Numbered from the stretch's first letter, positions 9,601 to 17,707 are shown. The stretch is DNA of 64,000 nt from Streptomyces roseolilacinus (GCF_014649335.1 NZ_BMSV01000009.1:62001-126000), one strand, 5' to 3'. Numbers and translations are program-made. Notes: generated by a model from the letters alone, not told the origin.

Positions 9601-10395
9601 CGCCGCGGCCGGGGCGGCGGACAGCGTCTGCGGCTGCGGGCCCTGCGGGGCGTCTCCGGCGGAGTCCCACATCTGGCCGGCGGGTCCGGCGAAGACGGTG
9701 TTCCCGTCCTCGTCGAGGGCCCGCATCCCGCCGCCGGCGCCGGGCGCCACGTCCAGTCCGTCCTCGACGACGGTGAGCGCGATGTCCTGGAGCGCGGGGT
9801 CGGCGGCCGCCTCGGGGGTCTTGACGACCAGCACCTCGCGGTAGCCCTCGGCCGTCGCGGTCATCTGGAGGTCCGTGCCGGGGAACACCTCGGCGTAGGT
9901 GGCCGTGGGGCCGTCGAGCGTCGGCTGGGGCAGCGGTCGCTGCCACTGCAGGGTCACCGACCCGCCCCTCCGCGTACCGAGGCGCAGGAGGTCCTTGTCC
10001 CCTCCGTCGGAGAACGCCACGTCGGCCACGGCGGCCTTGGGGCCGATCGTGCCGTCGGGGCGCCGCTCCAGGGTGACGTCCACGCTGCGCCACGCGCCGT
10101 CATCGCCGCGGACGTGCTGCGGCGTCGTCGACTGCGTCAGCGTGTAGGTGCCGTCCGGGTTCGCCGTCGTCGTCGTGTACTCGGTGCGTTCCGCGACCAC
10201 CTCGACCGGCTCGCCCGTCTTGGCGGCCCGGACCGACGCGTCGGTCGCGCCGAGCTGTTCGGGCCGCTGCGGCGGCTTCGCGGCCGCGGTGGCGTGTTGT
10301 GCCGGGTACACGAAGGCGTTTCCGGTCGCCACCATGGCCAGGCTCAGGGCCACGAGAAGTCCGCGTCCGCCTTGTCTTCGCCTGTGTGCAGGCAT
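6655..10395 (-). CDS. Secreted LamG-domain (concanavalin-like) protein
   Basis: 1246 residues from ATG at 10395. The N-terminus has an Arg-rich start, a hydrophobic stretch and an Ala-rich cleavage region, so the protein should be exported. The first about 300 residues are a beta-rich region (TYTLTQSTTPQHV, WRSVDVTLERRPDG). Two LamG-like jellyroll domains lie at about 765-960 (DSFTVSTWAYLTD, IQLFVNGRPQG, GYIDETAVWQRAL) and 985-1230 (TGSFTVSARVRLD, IGDLRVWTGAMNQEQI). Such proteins often sit directly upstream of RHS genes in Streptomyces; here the RHS start is 138 bp downstream on the same strand. A carbohydrate- or surface-binding partner of the RHS protein is an inference. No catalytic residues are evident. 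Confidence 0.85.
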   Translation of the reverse strand: MPAHRRRQGGRGLLVALSLAMVATGNAFVYPAQHATAAAKPPQRPEQLGATDASVRAAKTGEPVEVVAERTEYTTTTANPDGTYTLTQSTTPQHVRGDDGAWRSVDVTLERRPDGTIGPKAAVADVAFSDGGDKDLLRLGTRRGGSVTLQWQRPLPQPTLDGPTATYAEVFPGTDLQMTATAEGYREVLVVKTPEAAADPALQDIALTVVEDGLDVAPGAGGGMRALDEDGNTVFAGPAGQMWDSAGDAPQGPQPQTLSAAPAAAPTGREADGPTRKETAHPDPGDVSATLPVTVAADTVTVKPDLKLLRGENTVFPVYIDPPMGLALAERTVLSSDGDRFYDFDGDHGVGNCSRLGPWYCDKYHTNRMYFEFAPTNLAGKHVVDAVFRAYETWSFSCNPQGIDLWRTNNISEGSTWPGPAQLDLMGDRDVSAGRGTACDPEQPDSWIEFHDNPAETDENLTSTVRSFANGKFSRLTLMLRATDEGNPDAWKRFDDNAQLQINYVPKPGLPSPYGVVPGNGTMRYCNPHIGDPLIVTDSTPRVQAGTQTLVQPASTAFKGSLHAYFDAERYDPATGKWIHTWDALSPSFRPDGYLETVEMSYRADQIMYRVRMQTRSYWTLEGKTSSMSSGYTPWCYFKTDITAPKAPQITSNGPYVPCLPNDCPGAGSPGQPGLFTFRPNPADVNATTGATDIAGYRYRLITQTGASTVNGGSPAAQSVTPRLAGTHVLTVEARDVRERYGEKAEYVFKVAPGQTAVGRWQFADRPAGTTTSTTTKDTATEGTVRHDATLSGGATWSERARRGPGDHSLNLNSTDPAKQQAYAATTGPAVNTRDSFTVSTWAYLTDTASNRVVLSSSGTQDSAFTLYYSANNRKWAFNRGAQDLASTADVVSLADATGPARVWTHLAGVFDTKGNTDKADDTIQLFVNGRPQGQPVKLSAAAPAYVPWTSTDGLQIGRTKATGAYQQYFRGYIDETAVWQRALNADEVREESRGRETETLEAPAVELAAHWNAEGASGTQIPESSGYGKPALALSAEGAQLAEGDDGKELRLDGTKGYAQATGPVIDETGSFTVSARVRLDSAKLATRPVGSRSYILGQATPAGGESSWALWVEKVSADGYLWRFGRTAVDAAGKVTHEAVASSEGSAELDTWVQITGIHDHLEETESGFGDLGLYLDAMPQAPSDPTAFSSPAQGTGALSSGRGSADGSTGHHLPGAIGDLRVWTGAMNQEQINGRVLGNPGDV

Positions 10396-10412
10396 GGCTG
10401 AGTCACCCCCCA

Positions 10413-10430
10413 GGGGCCTCCCCAGGCCCC
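10413..10430 (-). promoter_or_regulatory. Leader hairpin upstream of the LamG gene
   Basis: A 7-bp perfect stem GGGGCCT / AGGCCCC with a CCCC loop sits about 18 nt upstream of the LamG start codon, inside the predicted 5' leader. It could influence translation; function is unproven. Confidence 0.35.
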
Positions 10431-10467
10431 CTTAATCGAACAAACGATCCATTCAGATCACTGTTCG

Positions 10468-10497
10468 ACGCTACGCAGTCACAAACAGCAAGGTCAA
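10468..10497 (-). promoter_or_regulatory. Predicted HrdB-type promoter for the LamG/RHS genes
   Basis: On the minus strand TTGACC (10497-10492) is followed after 18 nt by TAGCGT (10473-10468), a good match to TTGAC...TANNNT. It would start transcription about 65 nt upstream of the LamG ATG. Confidence 0.5.
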
Positions 10498-10613
10498 CGC
10501 GTTATCGGCCATGTCACAGACTCTTGCAGGAACCTGACCCTCTGACATTTGCCGCACTTCTTCCCTTGTCCACCCAATAAGGGTGAACGATCGGTTCCGC
10601 GCGGATCCCGGTC

Positions 10614-10642
10614 TTGACGCGGACCGAGGCGGCGCCTACGTT
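10614..10642 (+). promoter_or_regulatory. Predicted csnR operon promoter
   Basis: TTGACG (10614-10619), a 17-nt spacer, then TACGTT (10637-10642): a near-consensus HrdB promoter. Expected transcription start is about 10649, immediately before the palindromic operator at 10655 and about 35 nt before the csnR GTG. Confidence 0.65.
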
Positions 10643-10654
10643 CGGCGGCGACGA

Positions 10655-10669
10655 TAGGAAAGTTTCCTA
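10655..10669. promoter_or_regulatory. ROK-family operator palindrome
   Basis: TAGGAAAGTTTCCTA is a perfect 7+1+7 inverted repeat located right after the predicted transcription start of csnR. Palindromes of this TAGGAAA/TTTCCTA type are known operators of Streptomyces ROK repressors, so CsnR autorepression through this site is a strong inference. Confidence 0.75.
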
Positions 10670-10685
10670 ACAGTGTCGAAAGCTG

Positions 10686-11900
10686 GTGCCGACCGACGTG
10701 ACCGGAACCACCCCCGGGACCCCGCGCGTGCTGCGGGCGATGAACGACCGGGCCGCGCTCGACCTGCTGCTGGAGCACGGGCCGCTGTCGCGGGCCCGGA
10801 TCGGGAAGCTGACCGGGCTGTCCAAGCCGACCGCCTCGCAGCTGCTGGCGCGGCTGGAGGCGGCCGGGCTGGTCGTCGTGACCGGGACGTCCGAGGGGCG
10901 GCCGGGGCCGAACGCGCAGCTGTACGGGGTGAACCCGCGCGCCGCGTACGCCGCCGGGCTCGACGTGAACCCGCGGCGCGTGCGGGCGGCCGTCGCGGAC
11001 GTGACGGGGACGGTCGTCGGGGAGTTCGAGCTGCCGACGCCCCGCCGGGGCCGGTCCGAGGCCGTGCGGCAGGTCACCGAGGCGCTCGACGGGGCGGTGG
11101 GGGCGGCCGGGCTGGCCCGGCGGGACGTGCACCGGCTCGTCATCGGCACGCCCGGCGCGTTCGACCCGTCGACCGGGCGGCTGCGGTACGCCTCGCACCT
11201 GCCCGGCTGGCACGGGCCGGGCCTGCTGGAGGAGCTGGCCGCCGCGCTGCCGATGCCGGTCGAGTACGAGAACGACGTCAACCTGGTGGCCGTCGCCGAG
11301 CAGCGCCTGGGGGCCGCCGCCGGGTACGGCGACTTCGTCCTGCTGTGGAGCGAGGAGGGCCTCGGCGCCGCCCTCGTGCTGGGCGGGCGGCTGCACCGCG
11401 GGTTCACGGGCGGCGCCGGCGAGGTCGGGTTCATGCCCGTGCCCGGCACCCCCCTCGTACGGAACGTCGCCAAGGCCGGCAGCGGCGGCTTCCAGGAGCT
11501 GGCCGGCGCCCAGGTGCTGCCCCGGCTCGCCCGGGAGCTGGGGCTCGGCGTGCCGTCCGGTGGTTACCCCGAGAGCGCCGTGCGGCTGCTGCGCGCCGCC
11601 GCCTCGGAGGACTCCGGCGGGTACGCCCGGCTGCTCGACGCGTACGCCACCGGACTCGCGACCGGGCTGGCCGCGCTGGTCGCGGTGCTCGACCCGGAGC
11701 TGGTGGTGCTCTGCGGGGACGCGGTCGTCGCCGGGGGCGAGCCGCTGCGCGAGCGGGTGGCCGCCGAGCTGGCCGAGCTGGCCGCCGCCCGGCCGCGCCT
11801 GGTCACCGGCGCCGTGCAGGAGCACCCCGTGCTGCGGGGGGCGCTGGAGGTGGCGCTGGCCGCCACCCGCGACGACGTGTTCGACACCTCCGCGCGATGA
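10686..11900 (+). CDS. csnR: ROK-family transcriptional repressor of the sugar uptake operon
   Basis: 404 residues from GTG at 10686. Residues about 15-75 are a winged helix-turn-helix (LLEHGPLSRARIGKLTGLSK, TASQLLARLEAAGLV). The rest is a ROK sugar-kinase fold (GLDVNPRRVRAAVADVTG, VIGTPGAFD, YENDVNLVAVAEQR, GAGEVGF). The Cys-rich zinc motif of classical ROK kinases is absent, as expected for a repressor. It heads the operon, with its own promoter and palindrome upstream. From memory, S. coelicolor csnR-csnK has exactly this order (ROK, binding protein, two permeases, GH4, kinase) and takes up chitosan oligosaccharides. A different beta-glycoside inducer is the main alternative. Confidence 0.82.
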   Translation: MPTDVTGTTPGTPRVLRAMNDRAALDLLLEHGPLSRARIGKLTGLSKPTASQLLARLEAAGLVVVTGTSEGRPGPNAQLYGVNPRAAYAAGLDVNPRRVRAAVADVTGTVVGEFELPTPRRGRSEAVRQVTEALDGAVGAAGLARRDVHRLVIGTPGAFDPSTGRLRYASHLPGWHGPGLLEELAAALPMPVEYENDVNLVAVAEQRLGAAAGYGDFVLLWSEEGLGAALVLGGRLHRGFTGGAGEVGFMPVPGTPLVRNVAKAGSGGFQELAGAQVLPRLARELGLGVPSGGYPESAVRLLRAAASEDSGGYARLLDAYATGLATGLAALVAVLDPELVVLCGDAVVAGGEPLRERVAAELAELAAARPRLVTGAVQEHPVLRGALEVALAATRDDVFDTSAR

Positions 11901-12127
11901 CGTGACGTCCCGATGACCGTATGGCGTGGTGACCCGATGACCGGATCGCGTGATGACTCGATGAGGCGATGGCGTGGTGACTCGATGACCGGATGGCCCC
12001 ATGACCGGATGGCGTGACGACTGGATGACATGACGACTCGATGACGCGATGACGCGATGACGTGGTGTCCCGGCGAGTGGATGATCCGCTCCCTCGATGA
12101 CCCGATGACCCCATGAGCCCACGACCG
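11895..12127 (+). repeat. Degenerate tandem RATGA repeat between csnR and csnE
   Basis: About 230 bp made of irregularly spaced units around GATGAC, CGATGACC and GGATGGCGTG(A/G)TGACTC, roughly sixteen copies every 8-16 bp. It starts at the csnR stop and is followed by a short CCGCACG-type repeat (about 12134-12190) just before the csnE ribosome binding site. No open frame looks like a gene. Confidence 0.75.
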
Positions 12128-12220
12128 GTGAACCCCGCACCGCCCGCACGACCCGTACCGCCCGCACGTCCCGCATGACCCGCACGTCCCCGCCGTCCCC
12201 CGTCGACAGGAGACACCGCC

Positions 12221-13561
12221 ATGCCCGTGCCCCGCCGGTCCCGGATCCTCCGCGCGGCCGTCGCGTCCCTCGCCCTGGCCGCCGCCCTCGCCGGCTGCAC
12301 CGGCTCCCCCGCCGGGGGCGCCCAGGACGACCCGAACGCGCCGGTGACGCTCACCTTCTGGCACGGCTGGTCCGCGCCCGCCGAGGTGGCGGCGGTCGAC
12401 GCGAACATCGCGCGGTTCCGCGAGGCCCATCCCCACATCACCGTCAAGGCCGTCCCCAACGTCACCGACGAGAAGATCCAGCAGGCGCTGCGCGCGGGCG
12501 GGTCCGGGGCACCGGACGTCGTGTCGTCCTTCACCACCGACAACGTCGGCATGTTCTGCTCCTCCGGCGCCCTCGCCGACCTCTCCCCCTTCATCGAGAA
12601 GTCCGGGATCGACCTGGCGAAGACCTTCCCGAAGGCGCGCCTGGACTACACGCGGTTCGACGGGGTCCGCTGCGCGCTGCCCCTGCTCGGCGACGCGTAC
12701 GGCCTCTACTACAACAAGGACGCCTTCGCGCAGGCCGGCATCACGGCCCCGCCGCGCACCTGGAGCGAGTTCGACCGGGTCGCGCGGAAGCTGACGAAGC
12801 ACCGGGGCGACTCGTACGAACGGCTCGGCTTCATGCCGGTCTTCCACGGCTACGAGACCACCCCCGGCCACCTCGCCGCCCAGTGGCAGCCCACCTACTT
12901 CGACGCGGACGGCAGGTCCGCCGTCGCCACCGACCCGGCGTTCGCCGCCATGTTCACCTGGCAGAAGAACCTGGTCGCGAAGCTCGGCGGCTTCCGGAAG
13001 CTGGAGAAGTACCGCGGCACCTTCGGCGACGAGTGGGGCGCCCGGCACCCCTTCCACACCGGACAGGTGGCCATGCAGCTCGACGGCGAGTGGCGGCTCG
13101 GGATGACCGCCGACGCGAAGGTGCCCTTCGAGGTGGGCGTCGCCCCGCTGCCCGTGCCGGACGACCAGGCCGCCGACTACGGCAAGGGCTACCTGTCCGG
13201 CACGATCGTCGGGATCGCCTCCACCAGCGCCAAGCAGAACGCCGCCTGGCAGCTGGTGAAGTACCTGACGACCGACACCGACGCCGTCGTGGCCTTCGCC
13301 AACGAGCTGCGCAACGTCCCCTCGACCCACGCCGCGCTCGCCTCGCCGAAGCTGCGGCTCGACCCGCGGTTCCGGGTGTTCCTCGACATCGCCCGCCACC
13401 CGAGGTCCAACACCACCCCCGCCTCCGTCAACGGCGGCGCCTACCAGGTCACCCTCCAGGAGTTCGGGTACCGGTACGAGTCCGGGCGGGAGCCCGACCT
13501 GAGGGCGGGGCTGGAGCGGACCGCCGCGCAGATCGACACCGACATCGCGAAGGCCCGGTAG
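12221..13561 (+). CDS. csnE: Oligosaccharide ABC transporter substrate-binding lipoprotein
   Basis: 446 residues. Signal peptide with lipobox LAGC and lipidated Cys26, then a family-1 extracellular solute-binding fold (VTLTFWHGWSAPAE near residue 40, LRAGGSGAPDVVSSF, LPLLGDAYGLYYNKDAF, LDGEWRLGM). It is expected to sit on the outer face of the membrane and hand sugar to CsnF/CsnG. AGGAG lies about 10 nt before the ATG. Two permease genes follow at once; no ATPase gene is present, so a shared MsiK-type ATPase encoded elsewhere is likely. Substrate (chitosan oligosaccharide) is inferred from gene order. Confidence 0.85.
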   Translation: MPVPRRSRILRAAVASLALAAALAGCTGSPAGGAQDDPNAPVTLTFWHGWSAPAEVAAVDANIARFREAHPHITVKAVPNVTDEKIQQALRAGGSGAPDVVSSFTTDNVGMFCSSGALADLSPFIEKSGIDLAKTFPKARLDYTRFDGVRCALPLLGDAYGLYYNKDAFAQAGITAPPRTWSEFDRVARKLTKHRGDSYERLGFMPVFHGYETTPGHLAAQWQPTYFDADGRSAVATDPAFAAMFTWQKNLVAKLGGFRKLEKYRGTFGDEWGARHPFHTGQVAMQLDGEWRLGMTADAKVPFEVGVAPLPVPDDQAADYGKGYLSGTIVGIASTSAKQNAAWQLVKYLTTDTDAVVAFANELRNVPSTHAALASPKLRLDPRFRVFLDIARHPRSNTTPASVNGGAYQVTLQEFGYRYESGREPDLRAGLERTAAQIDTDIAKAR

Positions 13562-13566
13562 GGCCC

Positions 13567-14487
13567 GTGACGACGCGCACCCGCGGCGCGCTGCGGACCG
13601 CCGCCTTCCTGTCGCCCTGGCTCGTCGGGTTCGGGCTGTTCTTCGCGTACCCGCTCGCCGCCACCGCCTACTTCTCCCTCACCCACTACGACGGCTTCCG
13701 GCAGCCCGTCTTCAACGGCCTGGAGAACTGGTCGTACGTCCTCACCGACTACCCGGCGTTCTGGCCCGCGATGGGCAACACGCTGTGGCTGGTGGTCGTC
13801 ATGGTGTCCTGCCGGGTCGTGTTCGGGCTCGGCGTCGGCCTGCTCGTCACCAGGATCAAGAGGGGCGCGGGGGTCTTCCGGACGCTGTTCTACCTGCCGT
13901 ACCTGGCGCCGCCGGTCGCCGCGACCCTCGCCTTCGTCTTCCTCCTCAACCCCGGCACCGGGCCGGTCAACTCCCTGCTGGAGGGCGCCGGCCTGCCCGC
14001 GCCCGGCTGGTTCAACGACCCGGACTGGTCCAAGCCCGCGCTGACGGCGCTCGCCGTGTGGGGCGTCGGCGACCTGATGGTGATCTTCATGGCGGCGCTG
14101 CTGGACGTCCCCCGCGAGCGGTACGAGGCGGCGGAGCTGGACGGGGCGTCGGCGTGGCAGCGGCTGCGGTACGTGACGCTGCCGGCCATCTCGCCGGTCG
14201 TGCTGTTCGCCGTGGTGACCGGGGTCATCCAGGCCATGCAGTACTACACGCAGCCCCTCGTCGCCGGGAAGGTCGCCTCCGGCGCCATCGGCGGCAGCGG
14301 CCGGCAGTTCCGGCCCGGCTACCCGGAGGACTCGACGCTGACGCTGCCCCAGCTGGTGCACGACCTGGGCTTCCAGCGCTTCGACTACGGCTCCGCGTGC
14401 GTGGTGGCGCTGGTGCTGTTCGCGCTGTCCATGGTGTTCGCGGCGCTGCTGATGCGGCGCGGCGGGCCGCTCGGGGCGGGTGGGTAG
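13567..14487 (+). CDS. csnF: Sugar ABC transporter permease (MalF-like)
   Basis: 306 residues from GTG at 13567, 5 bp after the csnE stop. Six membrane helices are visible, beginning with FLSPWLVGFGLFFAYPLAA. The EAA loop (EAAELDGASAWQRLRYVTLP, about residues 184-203), which contacts the ATPase, is intact. It forms the membrane channel with CsnG for the sugar delivered by CsnE. An earlier upstream start would run back into csnE and is not supported. Confidence 0.87.
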   Translation: MTTRTRGALRTAAFLSPWLVGFGLFFAYPLAATAYFSLTHYDGFRQPVFNGLENWSYVLTDYPAFWPAMGNTLWLVVVMVSCRVVFGLGVGLLVTRIKRGAGVFRTLFYLPYLAPPVAATLAFVFLLNPGTGPVNSLLEGAGLPAPGWFNDPDWSKPALTALAVWGVGDLMVIFMAALLDVPRERYEAAELDGASAWQRLRYVTLPAISPVVLFAVVTGVIQAMQYYTQPLVAGKVASGAIGGSGRQFRPGYPEDSTLTLPQLVHDLGFQRFDYGSACVVALVLFALSMVFAALLMRRGGPLGAGG

Positions 14488-14490
14488 CCG

Positions 14491-15324
14491 ATGGCCCCGA
14501 GGAAGCGCCTGCTGCACTGGATCGCCGTGCACGCCCTGGGCGTCGCCGCCGCGCTGTTCTTCGTCCTGCCGTTCGTGTTCGTGGGCCTCACGTCCCTGAT
14601 GAGCGACGAGCAGGCCCTCACCCGGGACCTCGTGCCGGACACCTGGGAGTGGGGCAACTACGCGGCGGTGTTCCGCGTGGAGGGCTTCGCGCTCTGGTGG
14701 CGCAACACCCTGCTGTACGCGGGGCTGGGGACGGTGCTGACCGTGGTGTCGTCCGTCCCGGTGGCGTACGCGCTCGCCCGGTTCCGCTTCCGGGGCCGGC
14801 GGCTGGTGCTGATGCTGGTGGTGGCGATGATGATGCTGCCGCCGCAGGTGGTGGTCATCCCGATGTACCTCTTCTGGGCGAAGCAGCTGGACCTGTCGGG
14901 GAGTCTGTGGCCGCTGATCGTGCCGATGGCGTTCGGGGACGCGTTCTCGATCTTCCTGTTGCGGCAGTTCCTGCTGACCATTCCCGACGAGTACCTGGAC
15001 GCGGCCCGCGTCGACGGGTGCGGCGAACTGCGCACGCTGCTGCGGGTGGTGCTGCCGATGGCCCGGCCGGGCGTCGCGGCCGTCGCGCTGTTCCAGTTCT
15101 TCTACGCCTGGAACGACTACTTCGGGCCGCAGATCTACGCCTCCGAGAACCCGGCCGCCTGGACGCTGAGCTACGGCCTGGAGTCGTTCAAGGGGGCGCA
15201 CCACACCGACTGGAACCTGACGATGGCCGCGACGGTGCTGGTCATGGCGCCGGTCGTCGTCGTGTTCTTCTTCGCCCAGAAGGCTTTCGTCGAGGGCGTC
15301 ACGCTGACCGGAGTGAAGGGATGA
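14491..15324 (+). CDS. csnG: Sugar ABC transporter permease (MalG-like)
   Basis: 277 residues starting 3 bp after csnF. Six membrane helices; the first is VAAALFFVLPFVFVGL. The EAA motif reads DAARVDGCGELRTLLRVVLP. This is the second permease subunit. The stop overlaps or closely abuts candidate starts of the GH4 gene, indicating translational coupling in one operon. Confidence 0.87.
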   Translation: MAPRKRLLHWIAVHALGVAAALFFVLPFVFVGLTSLMSDEQALTRDLVPDTWEWGNYAAVFRVEGFALWWRNTLLYAGLGTVLTVVSSVPVAYALARFRFRGRRLVLMLVVAMMMLPPQVVVIPMYLFWAKQLDLSGSLWPLIVPMAFGDAFSIFLLRQFLLTIPDEYLDAARVDGCGELRTLLRVVLPMARPGVAAVALFQFFYAWNDYFGPQIYASENPAAWTLSYGLESFKGAHHTDWNLTMAATVLVMAPVVVVFFFAQKAFVEGVTLTGVKG

Positions 15325-15341
15325 GGGGACGGGAGATGGCA

Positions 15342-16619
15342 ATGGGGACGGGTGGCATGAAGCTCGTGGTCGTGGGGGGCGGCTCCACCTACACGCCGGA
15401 GCTGGTCGACGGGTTCGCGCGGCTGCGCGACACCCTGCCGGTCGGGGAGCTGGTCCTCGTCGACCCGGCGGCGGACCGGCTGGAGCCGGTCGGCGGACTG
15501 GCCCGGCGGATCTTCGCCAAGCAGGGCCACCCGGGGAAGGTCACCACCACCGGTGACCTGGAGGCGGCCGTCGACGGCGCCGACGCGGTCCTGCTCCAGC
15601 TGCGCGTCGGCGGGCAGGCGGCGCGGCAGCGGGACGAGACGTGGCCGCTGGAGTGCGGCTGCGTCGGGCAGGAGACCACCGGGGCGGGCGGGCTGGCGAA
15701 GGCCCTGCGGACCGTGCCGGTCGTCCTCGACATCGCCGAGCGGGTCCGCGACGCCAACCCCGAGGCGTGGATCATCGACTTCACCAATCCGGTCGGCATC
15801 GTCACCCGCGCCCTGCTCCAGGCCGGGCACAAGGCGGTCGGCCTGTGCAACGTCGCGATCGGCCTGCAGCGGAAGTTCGCCGCGCTGCTCGGCGTGGCGC
15901 CGGCGGACGTGTACCTGGAGCACGTGGGGCTGAACCACCTGACGTGGGAGCTGGGGGTACGGCTGGGCGGGCGCGACGGGGCGGACGTGCTGCCGCGGCT
16001 GCTCGCCGAGCACGGCGACGCCGTCGCCGGCGACCTGCGGTTGCCGCGCGGCCTGCTGGACCGGCTCGGCGTCGTCCCCTCGTACTACCTGCGGTACTTC
16101 TACGCGCACGACGAGGTCGTGGAGGAGCTGCGCGGCCGGCCGTCGCGGGCCGCGGAGGTCGCGGCGATGGAGCGGGAGCTGCTGGAGATGTACCGCGACC
16201 CGGCGCTGGACGAGAAGCCGGAGCTGCTGGCCCGGCGCGGCGGGGCGTACTACTCGGAGGCGGCCGTCGACCTGGCCGCGTCGCTGCTGGGCGGCCGGGG
16301 CGCCACGCAGGTGGTGAACGTCCGCAACGCCGGCACGCTGCCGTTCCTGCCGGACGACGCGGTGGTGGAGGTGCAGGCCGAGGTGGACGCGGACGGCGCC
16401 CGGCCGCTGCCGGTGCGGGAGCTGGACCCGCTGTACGCGGGGCTGGTCGCGCACGTCACCGCGTACGAGGAGCTGGCGCTGGAGGCGGCGCTGCGGGGCG
16501 GCCGGGACCGGGTGTTCCGGGCGCTGCTGGCCCACCCGCTGGTCGGCCAGTACGCGTACGCGGAGACGCTCACGGACCGGCTGATCGCGCACAACCGGGA
16601 GCACCTCGCGTGGGCGTGA
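15342..16619 (+). CDS. csnH: GH4 family 6-phospho-beta-glucosidase-like glycosidase
   Basis: About 425 residues. GH4 enzymes use NAD+ and a divalent metal and cleave glycosides by an oxidation/elimination route. Seen here: NAD-binding VVGGGSTYTPEL near the start, DFTNPVGIVTRA, the metal-site Cys in GLCNVAIG (about residue 169), and NHLTW (about 197). In-frame ATGs occur at 15321 (overlapping the csnG stop), 15336, 15342 and 15357; 15342 is chosen because GGGAG lies 6 nt upstream, but 15357 gives the usual MKLVVVGGGS start. Likely hydrolyses the imported oligosaccharide, probably after phosphorylation by CsnK. Confidence 0.83.
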   Translation: MGTGGMKLVVVGGGSTYTPELVDGFARLRDTLPVGELVLVDPAADRLEPVGGLARRIFAKQGHPGKVTTTGDLEAAVDGADAVLLQLRVGGQAARQRDETWPLECGCVGQETTGAGGLAKALRTVPVVLDIAERVRDANPEAWIIDFTNPVGIVTRALLQAGHKAVGLCNVAIGLQRKFAALLGVAPADVYLEHVGLNHLTWELGVRLGGRDGADVLPRLLAEHGDAVAGDLRLPRGLLDRLGVVPSYYLRYFYAHDEVVEELRGRPSRAAEVAAMERELLEMYRDPALDEKPELLARRGGAYYSEAAVDLAASLLGGRGATQVVNVRNAGTLPFLPDDAVVEVQAEVDADGARPLPVRELDPLYAGLVAHVTAYEELALEAALRGGRDRVFRALLAHPLVGQYAYAETLTDRLIAHNREHLAWA

Positions 16620-17707
16620 ACGCCACGGCGGCCGTGCTGGCGGTCGACGCGGGCAACAGCAAGACGGACGTGGCGCTCGTCGGCGCGGACGGCACGGTCC
16701 TCGGGACGGGGCGCGGCGGCGGCTTCCAGCCGCAGGTGGTGGGGGTCGAGGCGGCGGTCGACGCGCTGGCGGCCGCGGTCGGGGAGGCACTGCGGGCGGC
16801 CGGACGCGGGGAGGGCGGGCGCGTGGGGGGCGGACCCGCGGGGGGCGGGGCGGCGCCGGGGCGGCGGGAGCGCGCGGGGGGCGGGGCGGGGGGCGCGGTG
16901 CACGTGTCGGCGTGCCTGGCCAACGCCGACCTGCCGGTGGAGGAGGACGAGCTGGCGCGCGCCGTGGGGGCGCGCGGCTGGGGCGCGTCCGTACGGGTGC
17001 GCAACGACACCTTCGCGGTGCTGCGGGCCGGGGTGGACGAGCCGCGGGGCGTGGCCGTCGTGTGCGGGGCGGGCATCAACTGCGTGGGCATGCTCCCGGA
17101 CGGGCGCACCGCGCGGTTCCCCGCGGTGGGGCGCATCTCCGGTGACTGGGGCGGCGGCTGGGGCCTGGCGGAGGAGGCGCTGTGGTACGCGGCGCGGGCG
17201 GAGGACGGGCGGGGCGAACCGACCGAGCTGGCCCGGGCGCTGCCCGCGCACTTCGGCCTGGAGTCCATGTACGCGCTGATCGAGGCACTGCACCTGGGTC
17301 GCGTCCCGGGGGAGCGGCGCCACGAGCTGGCACCGGTGCTGTTCGCGGTCGGCGCGGCCGGCGACCCGGTGGCGCGGGCGCTGGTGGAGCGGCTGGCGGG
17401 GGAGGTCGTCGCGATGGCGGTGGTCGCCCTGGAGCGGCTCGGGCTGCGGGACGCGCCGGATCCGGTGCCGGTGGTGCTGGGCGGCAGCGTCCTGGCGGCC
17501 GGGCACCCGCAGCTGAACGGCCGGATCGGCGAACTGCTGCGGGAGCGGGCGCCGGCGGCGGTGCCGCGGGTGGTGGCCGCGCCGCCGGTGCTGGGCGCGG
17601 CGCTGCTGGGGCTGGACGACGTGGGGGCGCACGCGGCGGCCGGGGAAGCACTCAGGGCGCACTACGCGCCGGACCGGAACCGGGTGGGGGCGAACCGCGT
17701 TGGGTGA
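16610..17707 (+). CDS. csnK: BadF/BadG-type sugar (N-acetylglucosamine-like) kinase
   Basis: 365 residues. Actin-like ATPase fold: phosphate-1 motif AVDAGNSKTDVAL at the start, CGAGINCVG, GRISGDWGGGWGLAEEAL, and VVLGGSVLAAG near the C-terminus. A Gly/Arg-rich insert (about residues 70-100) looks disordered. GTG at 16610 overlaps the GH4 end and has GGGAG 8 nt upstream; GTG at 16616 is an alternative. Last gene of the uptake operon; it likely phosphorylates the imported amino sugar so that it can be cleaved or enter glycolysis. Confidence 0.82.
   Translation: MGVNATAAVLAVDAGNSKTDVALVGADGTVLGTGRGGGFQPQVVGVEAAVDALAAAVGEALRAAGRGEGGRVGGGPAGGGAAPGRRERAGGGAGGAVHVSACLANADLPVEEDELARAVGARGWGASVRVRNDTFAVLRAGVDEPRGVAVVCGAGINCVGMLPDGRTARFPAVGRISGDWGGGWGLAEEALWYAARAEDGRGEPTELARALPAHFGLESMYALIEALHLGRVPGERRHELAPVLFAVGAAGDPVARALVERLAGEVVAMAVVALERLGLRDAPDPVPVVLGGSVLAAGHPQLNGRIGELLRERAPAAVPRVVAAPPVLGAALLGLDDVGAHAAAGEALRAHYAPDRNRVGANRVG

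Noticed and set aside
8656..10401. Plus-strand 581-codon frame over the LamG gene
   Set aside because: Gly/Val/Arg-rich shadow with no domain; the minus strand encodes clear LamG domains.
11895..12127. CRISPR array at the RATGA repeat
   Set aside because: Units are short, unevenly spaced and degenerate, with no unique spacers and no cas genes.
11564..13399. Minus-strand frame giving SSRH-repeat protein across the RATGA repeat
   Set aside because: Repetitive translation comes from the DNA repeat, and flanks are antisense to csnR and csnE.
13441..15342. Minus-strand 633-codon frame over the permease genes
   Set aside because: His/Gln/Arg-rich antisense sequence; plus strand shows EAA-motif permeases.
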